NCBI GenBank assembly: GCA_020002185.1 | Contig: CM034533.1 | Span: forward strand, 72,751,579-72,815,578 | Reading direction: 5' to 3' | DNA length: 64,000 nt | Origin: Paraescarpia echinospica | Taxonomy: Eukaryota > Annelida > Polychaeta > Sabellida > Siboglinidae | In this document: positions 13,001 to 21,300 of the stretch, in pieces | How positions within the stretch are numbered: position 1 is the stretch's first letter | How the letters are laid out: the number at the start of each line of letters is the position of its first letter | Notes under the pieces: model-generated | What the model was told of the DNA's origin: nothing | The model's database searches: none | What the model saw: only the letters and a program-made list of their open reading frames with translations | Program-made: the position numbers and the translations under genes

Positions 13001-15047
13001 TAAGGGCTATGAAGGATAATAAATCACCTGGAGTGGATGGGATTCCGCCCAAACTACTATTGGAAATTGTAGAACAAATTAGCATACCGCTTGCAACAGT
13101 TTTCAATTTGTCATTAGAAGAGGGAGTGGTTCCTTTAGAATGGAAAGAGGCAAACATTATACCGTTATTTAAAAAAGGTTCGAGAAACAAGTCAGAGAAC
13201 TATAGACCAGTGAGTTTAACATCAGTGACTTGTAAATTATTAGAAAGACTAATTAAAGATCACATGGTGGATTTTCTTGTTAAACAAAACTTGATTAACC
13301 CATCTCAACATGGTTTTTTTAAAGCGAGGTCATGCTTAACAAATATGTTATGTTTTTGGAAGACATCACTAAGTGGGTAGATGAGGGATCACCAGTAGAT
13401 ATCGTCTACTTAGATTTTCAAAAAGCTTTCGACAAAGTATCACATCAAAGATTACTGCTTAAACTAAAGGCCAATGGCATAGGAAATGGTATAATAAACT
13501 GGATAGAACAATGGCTGATTGACAGAAGACAACGCGTAGTAGTTGATGGGGAGGCTTCAAACTGGAAATCGGTATTGAGTGGGGTACCACAGGGATCAGT
13601 ATTAGGACCTTTATTATTCTTAATATATATCAACGATTTGGATGATGAAATAACAAGCAAGGTGTTGAAATTTGCGGATGATACAAAAGTGTTTAGAAGG
13701 ATTAAAAGTGATGGAGATAGACAGCATTTACAAGATGATCTTGACAGGTTGATCAAATGGTCTGAAAAGTGGCAAATGCTGTTCAATTTTGGGAAATGTA
13801 AATGCCTCCACACAGGACATGGTAACGAAGAGGTAGAATATACAATGGGGGGTACTGTACTAAGTACTACTGTAAAAGAAAAGGACTTAGGGTTAACCAT
13901 TAGTGCTGATATGAAGGTTTCAGAGCAGTGCGGAATTGCAGCTTCAAAGGAAAATCAAATCCTTGGATTAATTAGGCGAAACATAACGTATAAGGAAAAA
14001 GAGCTAATAATACCGCTGTACAAAACAATAGTTAGGCCTCATTTAGAATATTGTATTCAAGCGTGGAGGCCATATCGCAGGAAGGACATAGATATGCTAG
14101 AAAGAGTGCAGAGGAGAGCAACTAAAATGATACCAAAACTGAGGGATCTTAGTTACGAAAAGATAGGACTAGAGGACATGAACTTACATTGGCAAAGGAG
14201 CAGAGTAGATTGGATATAAGAAAGTTTTCATTTTCACAAAGGACTGTAAATGAATGGAACAGATTACCTGCTGATTGTGTGGGTGTTAGTATCGTGAATA
14301 TGTTTAAAAATAAAATCGACACATACCTCAGACGGGCGGGATACACATAGATAAAAGGGTCGGACTCTCGATAAGCCAAAGCGCTTCCTTGTCCACCTGC
14401 CACCTAGAGTTAATTCTCTGGGTGGCAATCTTGTTAAATCTTGTTAAACTTGTTGACACTGGTTTTATTCCATCACTACGAAAGTTGGCTTTGTCCACCA
14501 TTTTTTTGGTGTTGTTTCGATGTTATAAGTTGAATTATTTGAAATGTACGAGTCATGCATATTTATATTTTCAGGTAGCGTCGTGAATGAGTAAACTATT
14601 ACTAGTAGTATTAGACTAGTTGATGACTCATAGTGATAGTCATAATCATCAATGAATGAATGTAACAAATATTGCTTCACTCAACTATGTATGACAATTA
14701 GTCATTTTTACAGAAGTAATGTAACTGAAGTAGTACATTATTTCCTTTTAAATGCTAGACGGTTAATTAATCGTAACAATGTCCAAGTGTTAAAAAACTG
14801 AGCCTGAAACACGATGACAGACGGACACGAACTGGCTGAATTACCTGTAAAACACCTCTAACGCCGATTCATGTTTGTCTGCTGATTTGATGATCATTGA
14901 CGACCGTAATTTCTGAAATTCTGCAAGCCCATGTTTGTATTCTTCCGGGCTGGCTTCACTGAAAGTGTTTGCAATGAATGTTTGCAAAGGTTTAACTAAA
15001 TCAACATCCCATGTTTTCTTCAACGGAACTGCCAAGTACGTCGCCAT
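930..15047 (-). CDS. PDCD6IP: PDCD6IP / ALIX, first five coding exons (Bro1 domain), partial
   Basis: ALIX is an ESCRT adaptor at endosomes and the plasma membrane. Its N-terminal Bro1 domain binds CHMP4-type ESCRT-III subunits. Five minus-strand exons join in phase (67 codons + 2 nt; 1 nt + 18; 23 + 1 nt; 2 nt + 42; 51 + 1 nt) to give about 203 residues that follow the known ALIX Bro1 order. They start MATYLAVPLKKTWDVDLVKP, then show ADKHESALE, AKFPIDENQ, KWQNTFDKESFF, YEKVCVLFNMAALQSQIGE and finally TLSALMLAQAQDCF. Vertebrate ALIX is about 870 residues with a Bro1 domain of about 360, so the rest of Bro1, the V domain and the Pro-rich tail lie beyond the left edge. Introns hold a CR1 LINE, a MITE and five minisatellites. 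It is divergent from SNX4 with 221 bp between start codons. The intron after exon 2 appears to be GC-AG. Confidence 0.9.
1084..1640. other. ALIX intron 4, unique part
   Basis: AT-rich intron between exons 5 and 4. Apart from a short repeated ttccgccttg at about 1531-1552 I see nothing in it. Confidence 0.6.
1641..1887. repeat. 24-bp minisatellite, about 10 copies
   Basis: Near-perfect 24-bp units built on acagtgtacatgatagctat, in ALIX intron 4. Because 24 is a multiple of three, open frames with an 8-residue period appear on both strands (MTVYMIAI on plus). These are repeat artefacts. Confidence 0.95.
1941..2228. repeat. 48-bp minisatellite, 6 copies
   Basis: Six consecutive 48-bp units starting tgtttaggaaggaatcagtg fill 288 bp exactly. 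The last copy is the most diverged. It lies 53 bp beyond the 24-bp array in the same ALIX intron and does not touch an exon. Confidence 0.95.
2229..2752. other. ALIX intron 4, exon-4-proximal part
   Basis: Unique AT-rich sequence running up to the exon 4 donor (minus-strand GTATGC). I see no gene or recognisable element. Confidence 0.6.
2753..2880 (-). CDS. PDCD6IP: ALIX coding exon 4 (Bro1), next to its repeat array
   Basis: The exon is 128 nt: 2 nt plus 42 codons, IASGQYEKVCVLFNMAALQ then SQIGESQNLKSDDGLKRA and AKLFQ, followed by a GTATGC donor. This is the ALIX segment centred on YEK-CVLFN-AAL-SQI. The acceptor tgtgtgcag immediately precedes it, but that acceptor and the first 58 exon bases are also the unit of the 77-bp array that follows at 2881-3588. 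The true 3' splice site is therefore one of about ten near-identical candidates. I chose this one because only this copy continues into unique exon sequence and because it splices in phase to exon 3. Confidence 0.9.
2824..3588 (-). repeat. 77-bp minisatellite capturing the ALIX exon 4 acceptor, about 10 copies
   Basis: Units of 77 bp, some 78. Read on the minus strand each is 19 nt of intron ending tatgtgtgcag, then 58 nt matching the start of exon 4. Copies far from the exon carry a variant (IASVCYQKVCV in place of IASGQYEKVCV) and form a distinct subfamily. All three minus-strand frames stay open across the whole array, and one is continuous with the exon 4 frame. It could in principle be exonised, but I treat it as a minisatellite. 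Confidence 0.93.
3735..4552. mobile_element. Palindromic MITE-like element, about 0.8 kb
   Basis: Long imperfect inverted repeats. The left end carries aaaaatagataaccgagcga and the right end tcgctcgcttatctattttt. An inner pair is aaacggacctaca at about 3910 and gtgtaggtccgttt at about 4355. Copies of the cccacttt / aagtgggtgg motif face each other nearer the centre. There is no coding capacity. It lies in ALIX intron 3. The superfamily is not identified, and the outermost few bases and any target-site duplication are uncertain. Confidence 0.7.
4729..5257. repeat. 35-bp minisatellite, about 15 copies
   Basis: 35-bp units built on ggtagccatgacaacaacat followed by a ggcagtatcagg segment. One copy is 3 bp short, and there are two subtypes (ggcatgg and ggcctgg junctions). 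It lies in ALIX intron 3 about 145 bp from exon 3 and does not overlap coding sequence. Confidence 0.95.
5401..5470 (-). CDS. PDCD6IP: ALIX coding exon 3 (Bro1)
   Basis: Only 70 nt. Acceptor tgtgcctag, 23 codons (IRINFKWQNTFDKESFFTGK then RTM) plus 1 nt, donor GTGAGT. The FKW--TFDK-S-F core matches the ALIX segment FTWKDAFDKGSLFGG. The leftover base joins the two leading bases of exon 4 to make a Thr codon. It was found by splice phase and similarity, being too short for an ORF scan. Confidence 0.85.
5635..5730. repeat. CA-rich low-complexity tract
   Basis: Cryptic (CA)n/CACG-rich sequence in the 276-bp ALIX intron 2, next to the exon 2 donor. It gives a spurious short plus-strand open frame. 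Confidence 0.8.
5747..5801 (-). CDS. PDCD6IP: ALIX coding exon 2 (Bro1), with GC donor
   Basis: A 55-nt exon: 1 nt completing an Arg codon, then 18 codons, YHDQLHAIEAKFPIDENQ. This corresponds to the vertebrate YYDQ--SIEPKFPFSENQ segment. The acceptor is cttttag. The donor reads CAG|GCAAGT, a match to the GC-AG intron consensus; no GT donor preserves the frame here. Phases agree with exons 1 and 3. Confidence 0.85.
6051..10230. repeat. 80-bp minisatellite, about 52 copies, built from two related half-units
   Basis: 80-bp units that are themselves dimers: one half contains gaactatgaccataacacac, the other ggaaccatggacataagaca. It spans about 4.2 kb of ALIX intron 1. Many overlapping 70-residue minus-strand frames (MSYVHGSTLAV and relatives) come purely from the repeat. 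About 9440-9605 is disordered, with many small deletions, and the variant order before it recurs 633 bp later. It does not touch an exon. Confidence 0.97.
10464..11602 (+). pseudogene. CR1 ORF1: zinc-finger plus SGNH-esterase-like protein, broken
   Basis: The first frame begins MPPKTSSCSLKAKRHLVCDH. It has a PHD-like Cys/His cluster (CDHC near residue 18; C-x2-C near residue 53, as CIGC) followed by a charged Lys/Glu/Arg-rich stretch ending at a stop at 10992-10994. A second frame (11003-11602) has SGNH hydrolase blocks: GDSI, GTNN and a catalytic-type DGLHLS. CR1-group ORF1 proteins are known to carry zinc-finger and esterase domains. Between CLPG and SILVHVGTNN a segment seems to be missing, so the esterase core is shortened. 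ORF1 overlaps the start of ORF2. Confidence 0.75.
11584..14219 (+). pseudogene. CR1 ORF2: endonuclease and reverse transcriptase, broken
   Basis: The endonuclease part (11584-12795) shows APE-type blocks CLNARSI, GITESW, GDFNH and SSDHNQI. An in-frame TGA at 12793-12795 interrupts it; the same frame resumes (LMAEDLNEYFSSVF) into the RT region with SPGVDGIPPKLL and ENYRPVSLTSV. A frameshift near 13350, in a run of T, moves the rest to another frame: LDFQKAFDKVSHQ, GVPQGSVLGPLLF and the catalytic KFADDTKVF. The C-terminal part is shortened by a deletion near 14155. The pattern is that of a CR1-clade LINE. Confidence 0.85.
14446..14844. other. ALIX intron 1, exon-1-proximal part
   Basis: Unique AT-rich sequence between the LINE 3' end and the ALIX exon 1 donor (minus-strand GTAATT). 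No gene or element is evident. Confidence 0.6.
14845..15047 (-). CDS. PDCD6IP: ALIX coding exon 1 with start codon
   Basis: The exon is 203 nt: 67 codons plus 2 nt. The start at 15047-15045 gives MATYLAVPLKKTWDVDLVKP, closely matching the vertebrate ALIX N-terminus (MAT--V-LKKT-EVDL-KP). It ends SADKHESALEVFY before a GTAATT donor. An in-frame upstream ATG at 15068 would add seven residues not seen in the family, so I prefer 15047. The start codon sits in AAGATGGCGAC, close to the YY1 site often found over metazoan start codons. Confidence 0.9.
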
Positions 15048-15268
15048 CTTTGAATGTAGCTTGATCATATGACACCGTGTTGCTCTTTTTGGCCACTAAA
15101 AGGGTTTAAAACTAGGTCACACGATGACACATATTTTTGTGACAAATAAATACGCTAGATGGCAATACTTGGGTGAAGTATTTGCAATAATCACTAGGTG
15201 GCCTGCTGTTTGAGGCCAGAATGTCGTAAAAGTAATTCGCCTATTTTTGGCATAAGAAATTCGTCGAT
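15048..15268. promoter_or_regulatory. Shared divergent promoter region between ALIX and SNX4
   Basis: The ALIX start codon on the minus strand and the proposed SNX4 start codon on the plus strand are separated by 221 bp, so both transcription starts and 5' UTRs must fit here or upstream non-coding exons must exist. I see no TATA box in a useful place. A YY1-like AAGATGGCGAC overlaps the ALIX start. Function is inferred from geometry only. Confidence 0.6.
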
Positions 15269-15358
15269 ATGGCAGACGAGGAAATAGTGGATTATTCGCC
15301 GGAATTAAATCAAAATAGTGCTGAAAGCATATCAGAGAATGAATTAGCACAAAAGCGG
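15269..15358 (+). CDS. SNX4: SNX4 exon 1, proposed start exon
   Basis: The ATG at 15269 sits in a good initiation context (G at -3 and +4) and opens 30 codons, MADEEIVDYSPELNQNSAES then ISENELAQKR, to a GTGAGA donor in phase 0. Phase 0 is exactly what exon 2 needs. The peptide is acidic and polar, like the poorly conserved N-termini of SNX4 proteins. There is no sequence match to prove it; support comes from phase, context and position opposite ALIX. Intron 1 would be 9.1 kb. Confidence 0.65.
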
Positions 15359-18300
15359 GTGAGAAGCGATATATGTCCCGCATAAATGCACGCACCGGTA
15401 TATTTATTCCGTGTTGCGATGCCGTGTTTGCATAACCAAATGACGTAGGCTCGCCCTGTCACAACTTAGTCTTAGTCTTAGACCCTCCCACTTTTTACTT
15501 TTCTCTGAACACTATATTGGTACGTGGGGTAAGACCACATTAAGGATTCGTCCGTCATTACCCACCGGAAGAGTGCCCTTGTTGAAAATACCGTTTCGGT
15601 GTGATGTGTGAATTTTGTTCGAGCATTTTGACGTGGCACATATTAGTCCAGTGAATACTGTATGCACTACTCAACTGCATTAGATCTTTCACGAGAGCAA
15701 TAAATATACTCTAGTCGCTCGCGTATTCGCATAGTGTTTTTTGGCAGAATGCATCAATATTTCAAAATCCGTCACCATATTAGGGCGAAATTGAGGGGTG
15801 TCAGATTTGGGTGGATTTTTCTGAAAAATGAGATATGAGAATTTCATGAGTTTTCCACAGCACTTGTGTCAATTGAGATTAAATATGCTGTGAAATTTTC
15901 AAGAAAATCGTAAGACAAATTTGGAAAGAAACGTTATAATGGCCGCCTATGTAAATTTTAAATGTGGTCTTATCCCAGGTAGGAGCAAAGCATTTAAAGG
16001 GGAAATGAAATGCAGCTGTTTCATGCTACATATTGAAATATATACTATATAAGTATACATTAATGGTAACAGAAACGTACATACATATAAGACAAACTGA
16101 AAAAACGAGTTTGTTCGATGCCTAAATCGTCCCTATAGAGCACTGCGTATCGCCATCTTTGTTCCAAATGAGTGGTTTGATTTACTCCTATCTAATCCAT
16201 GTTAAATTTCAGGGTTTTTTGGTTTACTTAATTAGTAGACATTTATGTGCGAAAACAAAGATATGGTATCCTATTATACACGATAGGTGTTCTATAGGTC
16301 AACAAATAATTTGTATACGCGTTCGAAATAAAAATGTGAAATTAAATGGCAACGATTTATAACCAATGAAAACGTTGTTAACGTCACACTTCCCGAACGA
16401 AGATTTTAGCTGCCAAAAGGGGGCGGTGCTTTCAAAGCAAAGGTCAGAATATTAGATGCGCGTGCATACCGAGACTATTTTTATTTTGTTGTTGACAAAG
16501 ACGTCGAAGGATTTTGGTAGAGACGAGTTATTAAAAGTGATTTTTAAAACTTCCATATCATTTTGGGAGAAAATCGATACGACAGATGAAGACTCTAGTT
16601 CGACTTGTCACTCATAAATTACAGTTGACACACACAAAGTCAAAGGGCCTGTGCCATACGGGTTATACGGGTTTCACCCAGTGACAGTGTGCGATCCACG
16701 GTCCGATAATCATAATGTCCGGCCCCGGGTCACCGTCAGATTCAGTTGTGGGAGTCGGACAGTGACAGTTGGTCTATCGATGACGAAGACGTTACGCGAC
16801 TTAATAATGTCGCATGGTGTTTGTGTGGACACTGCGCCCCAATGTCGACGCACATCGAGTCGCTTTGCTGTAGAGAGATACCTACCGTACAGCACCGTAT
16901 GACAGACCTTGCAGATGCCTGCATTACCGACTGAGTGACGACTTCGAAACGGTTTGCACCAACAGGGCAGTGTTGGAACTTGGAAGTCGGTCTGTTGTCA
17001 TTGTATGATTTGCGTGCAGACTCGTTGATTCGACCAGTAGCTAGTAAGTAAGTACTACGTAGTTCAACAGGTATCAAATAATTATTCTAGCAATAACTAT
17101 TTCAAACTTAAATAGAGCAATTATTCTTGTTCCCACCTCAAATGTTCAGATTCATTCTATCTTCATAAAATACTATGTCTATGATTTTCATCAAACCATT
17201 TTTGATCATTTTCTTAATAAACTTGCTTTTATTCTTGACAGGATGTGTGCATCCTTTTTATACAGTTGTTTAATTCCCTATTTAAAAGTGTTCAAGCAAC
17301 TTGCTTAATTTATATAAAAATGTAGACAAATTACACACTGCCATGCACTAATAGATGCATAATCAGGACATTGTGCAATGTCTTATTGATACAAAATATT
17401 TAAGTGGAGTTTTTAATAATAAAAATGTTATATATATATTATGTGTGTGTGTTGTCAAGACCACATCATGAAATGTAGTCTTACAATCATAATTATTACA
17501 GCCCTTCACAAACAAATAAACCAGTTCACTGAATTCATGATGCGATATTGATAAAACAATTTTTTTGGGAGTTTTGCCAGTATAACAATAATTAGAAGAT
17601 AACAGTTGTTTATTATCAACTAATGCAAATAAATGAACTTTCAGAACATATTGATTGATTCGATTAGCCGCATAACGTCACTTCATGTTGTGGTCAAGGG
17701 AGAGACTTGGAAAAGGCAACAGACGTGTTATACCAGCCTGCACTGTATCCAGAAGCGAATGGGGTTTATACAAATTTCAGCTATGGACATTGCACTATAC
17801 AGGTGAGTGTACAGTGAAAATAAAAACCATGGACAAGTAAGATTAGATTGACCAAAAGGTAGAATGAATTACTCGGTGCCTTCTTATCCCATTTTTGGCA
17901 ATAATGTGATTTGTAGTGTCTTGCATGTCCCTGTTCATAATTCGATTTGTAATACTGAAGCCAACATGAAATATATCAACAGTTTATTCATATGGAGAAA
18001 CAATTCACAAATAAATAAGACTACATGGCAGACTGTGCCAATGCATTAGTAAATTTTCAATGTTTCTTTCAGTTGATTCGCTTCACACTGTGACACATTT
18101 TAATCTAACTGTATTACAATTTGGGTCTGTGCCAGTCCTGTGCACATATAGTACATCAATAAGTAACACGTTTATTGATGATATGGGCCATCATCATGAT
18201 CAAATATTGTAATAAAAAAATTAATACATACAAACTATTCCATTACAGTTCCAGTTTTACATATTTGTGGGTTTCAACTTTCAACATCTGTCAAGAAAAC

Positions 18301-21300
18301 AAGTACTTATTATTCAAGATACAGATCCAAAGCTTGTAGTACTAGTTTCAAAATATATCAAGTGCCTCCAAATTAATTCATTTAGATTTATGGCACTATA
18401 TAAGTGTTCTTTTTATTATTAAGTACTTTTTGAGATGTTGTTTTGTGATAATGTCAAATGTAATACTAACAATGAAGTATGAATATATATATATATATAT
18501 AAAATCTTCTAGCTGAATCCTTTGCTGCTTCATTAGTTTGTAGTACACTTTAATAATACTGACTAAAATGTTGAGATTAAAAAAAAATATATTTTGTTGT
18601 AAGATGGCACTTTAGTTTTACTAAACTTGACGGTAACAGTCCAGTTTTAATAGTAATGGCCCTTATCATTTTTGTGACACACGTCCTAGGAGCCACATTA
18701 AAAGTGTACAGTGAGTCATATGAACAAATACATCTACAGTTCAGTGTGATGTTTGAGAAATGGTGGTCTATTGCAAAAAACTCACTATAAGTAACATGTT
18801 TGGACTTGGTTAAACTATTCCAGTAAATTACATATACCCCAAGTTCCCTACATCGAATAGTGTCTAATAAAACACATTGCATACCACAACTAGGATACAA
18901 GCTTTCAAGTGGATGTTCCTTACTTTAGGAGGTCCTATACAGTAGTGAGAATCCACTTTGCCTAAAACGTTTCTCTATTTCTGCCAGTGATGTTCAAACA
19001 ATGTTATTTAAGCATAGAAATTCATTGTCATTTGAAATTGGATGTCGTATCAATTTGGTGGCACTAAACAGAATTTATATGGATACAACTAGTTTTCCTT
19101 AAAGCGAGTTCTTTGCTTTGCCACAGCCTCCTCTTTTGCTGGTTTTTTTATGCCAGCATGCTCTGCTAGAGTTACCTCCTTACTCGATGTCGCAACTTGG
19201 TGCATACTTCACAGCTTTGGGTCACTCGTGCATCTAGCTGCAATGCCCTCTAGAATTTCTCCTCGGAAGCTGTAGTCCTTTGACGCCATCCCTTTCTTCA
19301 CTACATACCCAGCAGACTTTGAATACTGCAGCTGATACCGTAGCTTGTTTGCTGTTTTCACCATTTCCCACTGAATGAACAAATGATAAATATAAAATCA
19401 GTATAACAATAGAAATATCTGAAGAATAGCTGGCTATAGCTGTAAAATGCACACAGCAAACCAAACAGCTTGCTTGTATGCTCTGTCTCTGTCTCTCTCT
19501 CTCTCTCTCTCCCCCCCCTCTCTCTCTCTCCCCCCCCTCTCTCTGTCCCCCCCCTCTCTCTAAATCAAACTGCTAATGTCACTTTTTAATCGGTTCCGAA
19601 TTCTGCCATCCTTTTAAATTTCAACTTACAAGGAATTCCACAATACATTCAAATATTTATTATTGAATCATATATATATAATTTATATATAATGATGTTT
19701 ATATATTTATTATATTATATATGCATAAGTTTATATTTCAATAAGTAATTCCAAAGCATACCATTCCAATTCCATTTATATATAATTAAACAATTCAAGT
19801 AACAGTAAATGTCCTCAATTATAATTATTTTATATGTTGTTTGCATGCATACTCTTGTGCAGTGAGATTGTATTTTCGAAACTGTATTCCTAACATTGTT
19901 TAGCTATTGAGTACAGGCAGGGATTTTCAGCCATTTTAGTTTTTTTCCTAATGCACTGCTGGATTTCTAAAGTGTGCAGCTTTGTCAAGCAACTGATACA
20001 TTATTTTGTAACATCAAATGTCAACACTATTAATGAATGATATCACAAGCCTTACCTTGTATTTGTGTTTTGGTCAGTGGTGGCCAAGTGGAGTCGGGCT
20101 ATGATGCCTTGACGGCTGAAGTTGGGTGCATACTTGAGGAAGAGGGCGTGTAAGCTCTCCAGTTCACCAGTGTTAACGCACTTCGTAACGCTCTCTATAT
20201 CATACAGTAGGCAGCAGTCCAGTATAACCTTCTGGACAGTAAAGGCTTCTGTACCTTCAGTGAGCCATGGTGTTGTTTTTACTGCTTGTTGTGTATACGT
20301 TGCATGACTGCACTACCGGTACAACTCTGCACCCGCTGTCCATGAATGGGAATTCCTGATGTGATGGAGGAGCGAAATCCACATCTCCTTCATCAAGCGG
20401 GGATCACCATCACAAGCTGATGTTCAATACCACATGTGGTTGGCAATTGCGCCTATTGAAGGGACAACTTCAAATTTCTGGGCAGACAACAACCTTTATT
20501 TCTTGGTAGTCCTCTAACAAAGTCTTTCTAATGCTGGGATGTCTGTCTGAGTGGCAAGTGTGGTAATCTTCATCCCATGGTCAGTCAGGTTGTCTAAGCA
20601 GTGTTTCAAGCCCTCCACTTCCACCCAGTAACTGTTCTTGACCTCTGTGACCTGAAAAGTTTCTTGAGCAATGATCAGTTGGCTGTCAGTGTCCATGATG
20701 AAGTAAATGCCAAATGTAGAGTTGTGTCCTGGATTGTCATATCTTGCATCGCCTGATGCGACCACGCTTTTTGTCTGACCAGAGCTGACATGATGGCCTC
20801 TGAATGGCATGTCCACATGTCCTCTATCTCTGGCAGTATGTATGCCCGCTGTATGTTGTAGCACTGGCGGGGTGACAAGTTGCATAGGTTCATTAGGTTG
20901 ACCAAATTGTACACAGTGAATGAATGTCCAGTCAGGAAGAGGACGCTTGGTGTCAACAAGTTACTCTCATAAATGTTGCCAATCTTGGGTTGAGAGTGCC
21001 ACATGAACGAGTGGCCATCAACACATTCTGTGGTTACAACCACTGCAAATCCAGTCACTGTGATGCTAGGCTAAGTGGTTTATTGCAGTTTGATGTTTTA
21101 GCAGATGCAGAAAAGTAAAATTATGTTTTTCTCACAAATGGCAAACTTTCTCTCTTTCTTATTAGTGTAAGAACCGCTTGAGTCATCATTAGTGACATCG
21201 CTGTCACCTGCTACAACATATTCTGCATCACTCGTTTCAATGTTTCCCTTCTCACTGTTGCAGACAGAATCGTCTGAAGATGGCGATAGTGAAACTGGGA

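Larger units (their letters stand above)
10380..14445 (+). mobile_element. CR1-clade non-LTR retrotransposon, near full length, decayed
   Basis: In plus orientation inside ALIX intron 1. It has an ORF1-like region (10464-11602), an endonuclease/reverse transcriptase ORF2 (11584-14219) and a 3' end of short direct repeats (atcttgttaa twice) in place of a poly(A) tail, as in CR1-type LINEs. The same 3' end occurs in a second copy at 35765-37172. The 5' boundary is approximate. Lesions: a frame break and an internal deletion in ORF1, an in-frame TGA and a frameshift in ORF2, and a deletion of about 130 bp near 14155 relative to copy 2. It is not active. Confidence 0.85.
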
